A program made the position numbers and the translations under genes. Below, piece after piece: positions 8,843 to 18,100 of a stretch of DNA of 64,000 nt (positions within the stretch are counted from its first letter, which is position 1; every line of letters begins with the position of its first letter). This stretch comes from a virus, in IMG/VR virus record IMGVR_UViG_3300010158_000036, positions 1 to 64,000 of that record; one strand, written 5' to 3'. The notes beneath the pieces are model-generated. The model searched no databases. It saw only the letters and a program-made list of their open reading frames with translations, and was not told where the DNA came from.

Positions 8843-8871
8843 TTTACATCAATTTGAAAAACCGTTATAAT
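8843..8871 (+). promoter_or_regulatory. Sigma70-like promoter P1, pointing right
   Basis: TTTACA (8843-8848), a 17-bp spacer and TATAAT (8866-8871) on the plus strand, preceded by a T-rich upstream stretch. About 30 bp upstream of and including the -35, plus the TATAATTACTATAGAAAATA core, nearly match promoter P7 at 60358-60386. No plus-strand gene lies downstream, so it should produce a non-coding transcript. Confidence 0.65.
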
Positions 8872-8877
8872 TACTAT

Positions 8878-9059
8878 AGAAAATATTAAAAACTCAATAA
8901 AAATCTATTGAAAAATCTACCTAGACACCATGTGAAACATATATTAAAACCTTAATAAAAGGACCTGAAAATATCCCGAAGGGATAGCAGCAGGCTAATT
9001 ATTAATTGAAATTATAAAATCAATTAAAACTACTTGTTAATCTTTGGAAAATTGTATTA
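8878..9059 (+). ncRNA. Candidate structured non-coding RNA from P1
   Basis: No reading frame occupies this stretch on either strand. Downstream of P1 the plus strand forms a hairpin ATCCC-GAA-GGGAT (8973-8985) enclosed by CCTG (8964-8967) and CAGG (8991-8994). A second inverted repeat, TTAATTGA/TCAATTAA, lies at 9002-9027. Continued transcription would run antisense to the sulfotransferase gene. The RNA is inferred; its 3' end is not visible. Confidence 0.4.
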
Positions 9060-9875
9060 TTAATAATCAAAGATTTTAAAGTACCATGAATTACCTTCCT
9101 TAATACCATTAGAAATTTCTGGAATTAACATATCACTCCAATCATTTTTGCTTGCAGGTATAATTGAAGGCTTAATTGTATGAGATCCAAAAATTCCAAA
9201 ATGTACATCATCTTCTTCAACACTTTTTACTAAATTATTAAAATCATGTTGATATGAATCTTGCTCTAGATATTCATAAATTTTATTCATAACTTCTTGT
9301 GGGGTTTCACATAGATCCTCATATCTAATAAAGCATATATCTTTGGCAATATTTCTTTGAAATAAATCAAGAGTTTTTTGAAGAGCAAGCCCAATAGGTT
9401 GAGCCGTTAACCAATATTGAGTTCGTTGAGAAACCGTCATATTTTGGATTTGAGAAGGATTATCAGGTCTTTCAGGATTATATCCATTTGCTCTATAAAT
9501 CCTTTCCATGGAAGCTATAATTGAACGAAGATCCCTAACCATACAAATCATTTTTGGATTAGGATTCCATTGGTTTACCCATTCAAAATAGTGACACCAT
9601 CCCCGATTCTTATCGCATACAATAGGTTTATCTGTAATAGGTAAATAATAACCTTGAGCCATTGAAGAACACATTGAAATAAATGCATTTTTCATGAGTT
9701 GAGGATTTTGAGATTTTACTTCAGCTAGATTATAATTAGATCGAGCGCCAAATTGATATTCCAGAAGTGGTGAAGTTGATGAACCATAAATTCTTGGATT
9801 TTGATTAAGAATTACTTGAAGTAATTCAGAACCAGATCTAGGCATACTAGAATTAAAAATAATCTTTTTGATCAT
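9060..9875 (-). CDS. Sulfotransferase-family protein
   Basis: The 271-residue protein has the two PAPS-binding signatures of sulfotransferases. A P-loop-like MPRSGSELL lies at residues 11-19 (5'-phosphosulfate loop), and VRDLRSIIASM at 113-123 gives the Arg114/Ser122 pair that contacts the 3'-phosphate. CFIRYEDLCETPQEVMNKIY (about 187-206) is also typical of the family. It would transfer sulfate from PAPS to a hydroxyl or amine acceptor. It lies directly before the collagen/YadA-like fibre gene (8-bp gap), so fibre or host-surface glycans are plausible acceptors; that is inference. Confidence 0.8.
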   Translation of the reverse strand: MIKKIIFNSSMPRSGSELLQVILNQNPRIYGSSTSPLLEYQFGARSNYNLAEVKSQNPQLMKNAFISMCSSMAQGYYLPITDKPIVCDKNRGWCHYFEWVNQWNPNPKMICMVRDLRSIIASMERIYRANGYNPERPDNPSQIQNMTVSQRTQYWLTAQPIGLALQKTLDLFQRNIAKDICFIRYEDLCETPQEVMNKIYEYLEQDSYQHDFNNLVKSVEEDDVHFGIFGSHTIKPSIIPASKNDWSDMLIPEISNGIKEGNSWYFKIFDY

Positions 9876-9882
9876 TAATTAT

Positions 9883-12105
9883 CTATGGAACAAATACAGT
9901 AACACTTGTTGGCCCTGATACATTAATAGTTTTGGTCTTAATTCCTATAGTTAGTGTAAGTAATCCAAACCCATCAACAGAACCTGTAATATAAGCAGGT
10001 CCTGTACCAGCGTTTGCTATAACACCAGTAACAGAAGAAAATCCTATTGGTCCAGTTGCGCCAATAGCCCCATTTAAGCCTCCAGGTCCAGTTGGTCCTA
10101 CAAGTCCCGTTGCACCAGTTATACCAATAACACCAGATGCTCCAATTGGTCCCGTTGCACCAGTTATACCAATAACACCAGATGCTCCAATTGGTCCCGT
10201 TGCACCAGTTATACCAATAACACCAGATGGACCTGTAGCACCAGATGGACCTGGTGCACCAGATGGACCTGCGACTCCTGTAGGACCAGCAACACCGATA
10301 GGCCCAGTAGCTCCCTGAATTCCTTGCACCCCAGTAGCTCCTATGGGGCCTGTAGCTCCTCCTCCAGGACCAGTAGGTCCTGCAACTCCTGTGGCACCAA
10401 CTGCACCTAAATCTATAGTTGTTACATTACCTGTTGCATCATTATAATCTAAATTAATAGAAGTCAATGTTTTTCTAAAAGCTAACATCTTACGACCAAT
10501 ATGACCATCTCTTTCCGAACCAGCTCTAGCTGAACATATAATAGTTCCAGTTGCAGGAGTTACAGGAGTTCCTGGTATAAGATATGTAAAATAATCTGAA
10601 GCCGATGCATCAATAATATCAACTATTCCATTATATTCAGTTTGAATAGCTCCACTTATAGTTACTTGGCTTCCCTTAGAGTATCCATGATTAACTAAAT
10701 GAACAGTGGCAATTCCTCCCGTACGAGTAATAGTTACAACTTGAGAAACTTCAGAATCTACATATATGGAATTGAGAGATTCTACAGTTTGTTGAACCAT
10801 TCCTGTATTACCATGAATTTTAATTTCAGCTCCACGAACAAAGGTATCATCCCAATAGCCAAGAGAATTTATCTTATCAATACTACTATAAATGTTAGAC
10901 CCGTATGCAGCTGAAGCTGATCCTGTTACAGAATTACCATATCCAAAAGCAGACGAACTTGCGCCAGATACAATATTTTGATATCCGACTGATGATGAAC
11001 TTATCCCTGATGCTGTATTTTGATATCCAATTGCAGATGAACTCGTTCCTAATGCCGTATTTTTGTATCCGAATGCTGCAGATAAATTACCGCCAGTATT
11101 ATTACTATTTCCGAAAGCTGTAGAATTTTCCCCAGTCGCAGAATTACCATATCCAAAAGCAGACGAAGCTGTGCCAGATGCAATATTTTGATATCCAATA
11201 GCCGATGTATAAAGATTATATACAGTATTGCTTATACCAATTGCAGATGAATAACCAGATGAATGATCAAAATTATAAGATCCAATACTAACAGATGCAA
11301 AACTACTAGCTAAATTTTTATATCCAAAACTTGATGAACTTATACCTGATGCAATATTCTGATGACCTACAGCCGATGACTGAGCTCCAGATTCTATATA
11401 ATAGTCATAAATATCATGATTATTTTTAACTCCTATTGCACTAGAATTTATTCCTGACGTATAATTATAATAACCAAGAGCAGTGGCATAATCAGCACCA
11501 ACATCATTATAAGATCCAACAGAAGATGAGTTTACTCCATATGAACTTGTGTTATTACCAATAGCAACTGCATTATTACCAAATGCATTGCAACTTTTAC
11601 CAATAGCAACCGAATCATTACTTTCTGCGTTACAGTTAGTACCGATAGCAGAAGATGATTGTCCAGAAGCTATACTGAAATAACCTGCGCTTAATGAATA
11701 ATCTCCAGACGAAATATTACTATAACCAATAGATGTAGAGTATAAACCTATTGTATTGGTCTTATATCCTACTGCAACTGAGTAATTACCAGATAATACT
11801 GAATAATTATTTCTAAACCCAACCGAAGTTGAGTATTCTCCATTGGCATTATTCTGATAACCTAAAGATGTTGATGAAATACTACCTGTAGTATTGTTTA
11901 TTCCGACTTTAATTGAACTTAAAGCATTTACATCCAACACTTCTTGTTGAGAAGTAATTGATTGAATTACATTATTAGGATTTTTATAATAAAGAATTCC
12001 ATCCTTGTAATTTATAGATAGTTCTCCGTAATCGAGATCTGTTGGTGCTGGTACCAATCCTTGAATCCCGGACTTTTTAAGTATAATTTGATTATAGTCT
12101 GACAT
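9883..12105 (-). CDS. Trimeric fibre with YadA-head-like and collagen-like repeats
   Basis: The 740-residue protein begins with a fibre docking module ([18 protein letters not shown], then [16 protein letters not shown]). About residues 60-420 are 14-16-residue repeats of the type [12 protein letters not shown], as in the left-handed beta-roll of YadA/Hep_Hag heads. After a linker, residues ~590-690 are Gly-X-Y collagen-like repeats ([16 protein letters not shown]), followed by a short tip. Both repeat types trimerise in known proteins, so this is a thin trimeric fibre. The gene follows the collar/propeller fibre by 5 bp. Confidence 0.85.
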   Translation of the reverse strand: MSDYNQIILKKSGIQGLVPAPTDLDYGELSINYKDGILYYKNPNNVIQSITSQQEVLDVNALSSIKVGINNTTGSISSTSLGYQNNANGEYSTSVGFRNNYSVLSGNYSVAVGYKTNTIGLYSTSIGYSNISSGDYSLSAGYFSIASGQSSSAIGTNCNAESNDSVAIGKSCNAFGNNAVAIGNNTSSYGVNSSSVGSYNDVGADYATALGYYNYTSGINSSAIGVKNNHDIYDYYIESGAQSSAVGHQNIASGISSSSFGYKNLASSFASVSIGSYNFDHSSGYSSAIGISNTVYNLYTSAIGYQNIASGTASSAFGYGNSATGENSTAFGNSNNTGGNLSAAFGYKNTALGTSSSAIGYQNTASGISSSSVGYQNIVSGASSSAFGYGNSVTGSASAAYGSNIYSSIDKINSLGYWDDTFVRGAEIKIHGNTGMVQQTVESLNSIYVDSEVSQVVTITRTGGIATVHLVNHGYSKGSQVTISGAIQTEYNGIVDIIDASASDYFTYLIPGTPVTPATGTIICSARAGSERDGHIGRKMLAFRKTLTSINLDYNDATGNVTTIDLGAVGATGVAGPTGPGGGATGPIGATGVQGIQGATGPIGVAGPTGVAGPSGAPGPSGATGPSGVIGITGATGPIGASGVIGITGATGPIGASGVIGITGATGLVGPTGPGGLNGAIGATGPIGFSSVTGVIANAGTGPAYITGSVDGFGLLTLTIGIKTKTINVSGPTSVTVFVP
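10109..10233. repeat. 45-bp tandem repeat in the collagen-like region
   Basis: Copies start at 10109, 10154 and 10199. The first two are identical over 45 bp and the third matches for about 32 bp. Each encodes five Gly-X-Y triplets. Such identity suggests recent slippage or recombination and a variable fibre length. Confidence 0.85.
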
Positions 12106-12110
12106 ATATT

Positions 12111-14831
12111 CTATTTGACTCTATTGAAAATTGTTCTATATTGCCCATTATTCCAACTAGATTCAATACCAGAATCAAAATGGAAATCATTATATCCAGC
12201 CCAATATAATTTTCCATCATTTAACATCAGCAATGAATAGGCAGTATCATTGTTATATCCTAACTGAACATCTTTAATATTTGCAACAACATCAGAACTG
12301 ATTAATATTGGAGTCCACGAAGATTTAATAATTGCCACACCAGCGTTTCCTAATTGACCATTAAAATTAGAACCAGTTCCAAATAAGAAAGAATCTCCGG
12401 ATTTTGTGCATTTAATAATAGCAGAACAATATGAAGAATTTGAATTACTTACATATAAATCAGTTAAAGTATAACCGGAAGGTAATGTGGAAGTTATATT
12501 AGTCCATATTACAACAGATGAAATTCCAGAATTTCCGAAATTACCACATGTATTATTTCCTGTTGCATATATTTGTTTATCGACTGTTAAAATATATGTA
12601 ACTCCACTTGCATGAGTTGGATAAAATTTACTAATATTACCAGAAACAGTTCCATCCCAAATTTTATATGGTAATGATATTATTGGAGTTGTTACTTTTC
12701 CAAATGTATTATCTCCATTATAACCCCAGGCATATAATGAAGCTCCATTATTGCTCTTAATAAAAAATGCTCCATTGCCAGAACTTCCCTTGGAATATAA
12801 TACATAATTAGACCAATTTGAAAGTTCCGACGGTTTTGAAATAATTGTCCATGTATTTTTACTACCAACAGACCCATTTCCGATTTGTCCGTTGCCGCCA
12901 TAACCACATGTATAAATTTGATTATTAGTACTCATAATACAAGCACTAATCAAGGTTTCAGATCCACATACAACTATATCTGACACAGTTGTATTAGATG
13001 CAACAGTCTGATATCCGATATCACTTGTATTATCATTGGTGCTATTACCAAGTTGACCATAAACATTATAACCTGCACACCACAAGTTATTAGCATTATC
13101 CAGAATATATGTCGTATAACTGCTAAGAACTACTTTGATGATAGGATTTGTAATCTGTGGAAATACCTGAGTCCAGGTAGTAATATCTGAAGTAGATCCA
13201 GACATTAAATTGAATCGATTATATGAATTTCTACCAATTGCCCAAAGTTGTCCAGTAGTATCAATACACACCATTGAATATTCTGAGATATACAATTTAG
13301 AAGCTTTTCTATTTAAAGGTAATGGTATAATCTGATGACCAAATGCATTACAGACTCCGAATATTGAATATCTATTTGCCCCAGTAACAACTACGTTATT
13401 ATCAGTATTGATATAAGCATATTCCTGCCAGGACATTGCTGATGTATCACCATGAGTTTTTTCTCTAAGTTGTTTAACTGGTCCATTAAGATTTGCGCTA
13501 AATTCAGTTAATAAAGGAGAAGTACCAGATCCATTAGTATAATATACATGGATTCCATCCCAAGAAATATAACCACCAGATACCGTTGCTAATTTATTAG
13601 GAGTGATTGTGGCGGCTGATATTTCTGATCCCGTAATTGCAGCAACCCCCAAAACTCCCCCGACAACTGAAAGAGTCGAATCATGTTTAACTGCAACTGT
13701 ATATGTGTCCGATGCCGATAAATTAAATGAAGATACACTCGAAGAATCTGAAGATTTATTAAACTGAATACCATCTCCAGCTAATAATTGTGTATTAACA
13801 ATTGTATCAGAAACTAACTTGATGATATAAGTTGTTGTTAAGTAAGGTTGAAGAATACTGAAAGCTATACTAGATCCGATCGATCCTGTACTGCCAGTTA
13901 TAGTATGTATATGCGATCCAGCAGAAGCTGTTTCAAATGTGCCATAACCTCCCCCCATATCCTGATTTGCCGATCCAAATATATTGCCCGTGCCATATCG
14001 TCCTTTGTTAATTGAATGCGTATGAGCTCCGGCGGAAGATATTATTAATGTTCCAGTATCATGATTATGACTTGGTAATTCATCAGTAATTAATGTATGC
14101 TTATATAAACCGCCATAAGAACCAATAACAAAAGCTTGAGTGGTTATTGAATCTGTTCCTATTCCTCTACCAATAATAGATCGACCTTTTAAGTCGGGAA
14201 GTTTACCGGGCGCTCCATAAGTAGATCCTAGTAATGCATATAACTCTGGATATGTAACACTTGAAATAATAGAACCATCGCATTCGGCCCAACCGGTAGG
14301 GATTGTTATTCCGGAATATGCAATTATAGTTCCAACAGGAATAATCTGATTTAGAATTCCTGGAGATACTGATGTTATCTGTCCTAAAATAGAAGTACTC
14401 AATGAAGTTTCATCCTTCCATGATAAAACTCCAGATTTTCCAGTTAAGTATGAAGTAGAACTTGGACTAGCTCCCGTAGGAACTGAGAATAAATTAGTAC
14501 CCAGTCCTAAAGAATTGGCAGCAATAATAGATCCCGCTTGTATAGCTGCGCTTGATTTTAGTATAGAACTTTCATAATATAAACCAGCATCTCCTATTTT
14601 TAATGTTGGTCTTGAACTAGATCCAGCACTAAAAGTTTTGGATCCTGTTATAGTTTGATCACTGTTAAGAGTGACATAATTAATTGTAACTCCAGAATAC
14701 AAAGCATCTATAGCAGTCGATACAGTTTGAAGTTGAGCAGTAATACCATTACTCTTTAATCGCCATTGTTCAAATGTGTCAGACGTAGATACACCGGTTC
14801 CAGAAAATGAGTTAAAGGATATGTTGTCCAT
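12111..14831 (-). CDS. Tail-collar fibre with C-terminal RCC1-like beta-propeller
   Basis: The 906-residue protein has a fibre shaft with TITGSKTF near residue 60. A phage tail-collar domain covers about 165-225 ([43 protein letters not shown]). Histidine-rich HNHD, HTHS and HIHT segments follow at about 255-320, like metal-binding HxH sites in short fibres. From ~470 to the end there are repeated WGxNxxGQLGNG-type units ([89 protein letters not shown]), which is the RCC1 blade signature. Seven units would close a propeller. It is probably the receptor-binding head. Confidence 0.85.
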   Translation of the reverse strand: MDNISFNSFSGTGVSTSDTFEQWRLKSNGITAQLQTVSTAIDALYSGVTINYVTLNSDQTITGSKTFSAGSSSRPTLKIGDAGLYYESSILKSSAAIQAGSIIAANSLGLGTNLFSVPTGASPSSTSYLTGKSGVLSWKDETSLSTSILGQITSVSPGILNQIIPVGTIIAYSGITIPTGWAECDGSIISSVTYPELYALLGSTYGAPGKLPDLKGRSIIGRGIGTDSITTQAFVIGSYGGLYKHTLITDELPSHNHDTGTLIISSAGAHTHSINKGRYGTGNIFGSANQDMGGGYGTFETASAGSHIHTITGSTGSIGSSIAFSILQPYLTTTYIIKLVSDTIVNTQLLAGDGIQFNKSSDSSSVSSFNLSASDTYTVAVKHDSTLSVVGGVLGVAAITGSEISAATITPNKLATVSGGYISWDGIHVYYTNGSGTSPLLTEFSANLNGPVKQLREKTHGDTSAMSWQEYAYINTDNNVVVTGANRYSIFGVCNAFGHQIIPLPLNRKASKLYISEYSMVCIDTTGQLWAIGRNSYNRFNLMSGSTSDITTWTQVFPQITNPIIKVVLSSYTTYILDNANNLWCAGYNVYGQLGNSTNDNTSDIGYQTVASNTTVSDIVVCGSETLISACIMSTNNQIYTCGYGGNGQIGNGSVGSKNTWTIISKPSELSNWSNYVLYSKGSSGNGAFFIKSNNGASLYAWGYNGDNTFGKVTTPIISLPYKIWDGTVSGNISKFYPTHASGVTYILTVDKQIYATGNNTCGNFGNSGISSVVIWTNITSTLPSGYTLTDLYVSNSNSSYCSAIIKCTKSGDSFLFGTGSNFNGQLGNAGVAIIKSSWTPILISSDVVANIKDVQLGYNNDTAYSLLMLNDGKLYWAGYNDFHFDSGIESSWNNGQYRTIFNRVK

Positions 14832-14837
14832 TATCTA

Positions 14838-14845
14838 TATTTATA
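14838..14845 (-). promoter_or_regulatory. Late promoter TATAAATA, near-leaderless
   Basis: Perfect TATAAATA on the minus strand; the predicted start at 14832 is one base before the ATG at 14831. Confidence 0.6.
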
Positions 14846-14846
14846 A

Positions 14847-15125
14847 TTAAGTTGTCTTGCTTTTAATTTTCTTTGAAACCGTTTCTAAATTCGATAAACG
14901 TTCAATAACCAAATCTTTCCATTCAAGTAAGTTATCAATTTGATTATGCAACTCTTCAATCTGAGAATATAAGTCCGCAATTGTATTAGCATGTTTTAGT
15001 TGCATGTTACGTCTATGACATACAGCATTATAGGCAGACACATCAGTATTGATAATAGCCTTTGAATATGTATCTCGAACCAAAGTAGGATTATCTTTTA
15101 CTTGTATTGTATGATTTGGACTCAT
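14847..15125 (-). CDS. Small coiled-coil virion-associated protein
   Basis: I take the start MSPNHTIQVKDNPTLVRDTY at 15125 (92 residues). A longer frame to 15185 would run into the coding end of the DUF4815 gene. The centre and C-terminus (LYSQIEELHNQIDNLLEWKD, then IERLSNLETVSKKIKSK) form a heptad-like coiled coil. The late promoter of the following fibre gene overlaps its end. Function unknown; a chaperone or trimerisation partner for a fibre is possible. Confidence 0.6.
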   Translation of the reverse strand: MSPNHTIQVKDNPTLVRDTYSKAIINTDVSAYNAVCHRRNMQLKHANTIADLYSQIEELHNQIDNLLEWKDLVIERLSNLETVSKKIKSKTT

Positions 15126-15129
15126 TTGT

Positions 15130-18100
15130 TTAGAATGTTGCGATTGCTCGGAAATCCTTAATGGTAGGAACCTGAGTTTTATCATCAGACACCATTACAA
15201 TTTTTACTGCGAATGAAGTAAATAAAGGAACAGTATGAATATTATCAGTATAATGAATTTCAGTGAATACAGAAGGATCTGAAGAAACTGGAATCTGGCC
15301 GGGAATCGAATTATAAAGATTCCAATTGGTATCATCATTATATTTTACATAAACTCTAATATTAGAGTTAGTAATTGGTCTATTAACATTTACATAGATA
15401 TCTATCTGATCAGATGCATTATTAAGGGTAATAGTTCTTGTGATATATCGAGCTGCCGCATTACCGGCATCCATTATTAATTCTGTATCAGTTCCAGATC
15501 CATCTGTAATAACATTATTAACACATATTAATGAATTGCGTTCAATATCAATTACAGGACTTAGATATGATGAAGTTGAAGATAATGTAGACTTAAGATC
15601 AATTGGAGCAGAAGTTGAATCAATGCTAAATTGAGAAACTGCGGCATAATTCTCATTTGGTATAATGGTTGAATATGAAGCAATATTCATATCTAAAGAA
15701 TCGGTAATACTTGTATTATTAACAGCAACAGCATTGCGATTAAGATTAAATAATGAAATATCCACAGATTCAACAGTTCCTGTGGTAGTCCAATAATCAG
15801 AAGGATTACTAGATTTTGCAATTTTAACTACGGGCGCAGAAGAATACCCAGACCCTGGATTTGTTATAGAAATTCCAGACAATTTATTTGTGTTGGGATT
15901 TTTTATAGAAATAGCAGTTGCAGTAACTCCTGGAGGATCAATTTTTATTGTAGTTGTCGCAGTGGAATATCCAACTCCTCCATCATTAATAATAATACTT
16001 GTTACCTTGCCAGCATTAATAAGTGCATGAGCTTTTGCATGAGCTCCCCCAGAGGTAGAAATAATAGTTACAAGAGGTGGTAGAATATACCCAGTATTTC
16101 CATCAGCTGAAATGGTAACAGTATTTGGTATAACTCCACTTGATGGTATAATGACTGATGCTGTAGCAATAAGTCCTGGAGGAGCAATAGTTACTGCTGG
16201 ATTATTTCCTGTGTATGTATCAGATAAAGCCGGAGAAATATCAACTGATACAATACCACCAGAAAGATGTTGGGTGAAATGAGCTACAGCCGATGAAGTA
16301 TCAAATTCAGCATAGTACATTTTAAACTTCATATCCTTAGTTTGCTCTGAAGTCCAAGTCGATGCATTTTGACTCATCAACAATACTCCATTGTACGCAT
16401 TCTTTGTGATAGAAGTATTACTACTAACATCAATTCCTCCCACAGTCGCAAGCCAAATTCTATAATCTGCAGAATTAGATGTCACAACAATCGCATATTC
16501 AGTTCCATTAAGAAGATATACCGGATCGGAAAACTTAAAGTTTGTCGCAATAGTTCCAGAATTGGCATCTACATTTATATCAGCTGCTTGCATTGTTACA
16601 GTTGAGAATGGCATTATTTGTTGTGTAGGAATTCCATTTGAACAAATAACAATATATGCAGTAACTGGAAGATTCGTAGATTTAGCTGAGAAGTATAGAT
16701 CAAACCCAGTTGCAAATAAACCTTCTTCCACATTAGGAATCATGAATGTTTGAGCTATGGGATCATTCCATTGAATAGAAGTACCAACATTAATTGCTTG
16801 ATTCTGACTTACTGAAGCTACAACTAATTCAGGCTTACGAATTGATAGAATAGTATCTTGCTGAGTTTCAGTCGTACCAGACGCAATATATTGAGTATCT
16901 GCAACAGTTGTAGATTCTGGTTCTGTATTAGATGGAGAATCACTCAATTTGAATACTCGCTGACCACATTTAAATTTGGTTAATTTATTATTAGGAATAT
17001 AGAATTCCCCCTGAACATTACCAAATTCATCTGTAATGATTGGTAACCCTTTTAATATATCAACATCAATAGACGGAATGATATCATAATATACAGCAGA
17101 ATCTCCTGCAGTATTCATGGATGTAGGAATATTAGTAAGTTGATTACAATAGCCAGTTACATTAATGCCATCAAAGAAAGCAAATACTCGAGTGTTAGGT
17201 TTAAGTTTGGTAGCATTAAAATAAATTTTGATTGGACGAATATATGGAATATAGCTGATATCAATTGCTTTATTACCAAGAGATTGTGTCTGATCTGTGT
17301 AGCCGAGAGACGTAAGCGATCCACTTCTAGATTGATATGCAGTTGTAGTAGTCGCAGAAATGGCTTTATTTATAGAAGCTCCGCTAAATCCAGTTGCGGC
17401 TGTTATAGCTGATCTACCACTTACAGTTGATTGTCCTAACCAATTTGTTTGCCATTCATTCCAATGAAACCCGAAAGTGTCAGATGTTGCAGCAGTTAAA
17501 GCCACAGCATCGTATGCGCCAGAATTATTGATAACTAAATCAGGTGCATGTATAGTGTCCTTCCAATTATCACTTGAAGGAATTAATGATATATTGCCAG
17601 AAAATACAGCAACATCATAAGGATTGACACTTAAAGTATCGGAACCATAAGACTGATTAATCAAGACTTGTTCGGTATATGGAAGAGTTATAGTATGATC
17701 ATGAAGTTTAACTGCTGAAGTATCTGAAGGAACTAAGCGAAGATTCTTCATTGTAAACATCGGTCTTAATAGACCGACTGTATTATCCATTGAACATGCA
17801 TAACCAGAATTTGCAGGATCACCAATAGAATGCCCAGTGAAAGCATCTACAATATATCCGTTCTTTAATCTTTGACCATTATTATCTGTAATTGATGCAT
17901 TTTGTGCAGAAGTTTCAAGTAAAGATAAAGATGTGTAATATTCGATGTTAGAAATTCTCTGCTCAATACCACCAATATCTCGCATAGTAAATCGTCTATT
18001 ATCGATATAATTTACAGTAATATCCTTCGGAGAATATGTATAAGCTGGAACATCAAGTGTATATAAGGCAATAGCATTTGCAGGAATTGATGAAGCTTTA

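Noticed and set aside
17361-17380. TATAAATA inside the DUF4815 gene
   Set aside because: It lies within the coding sequence, far from any start; chance occurrence in AT-rich DNA is likely.
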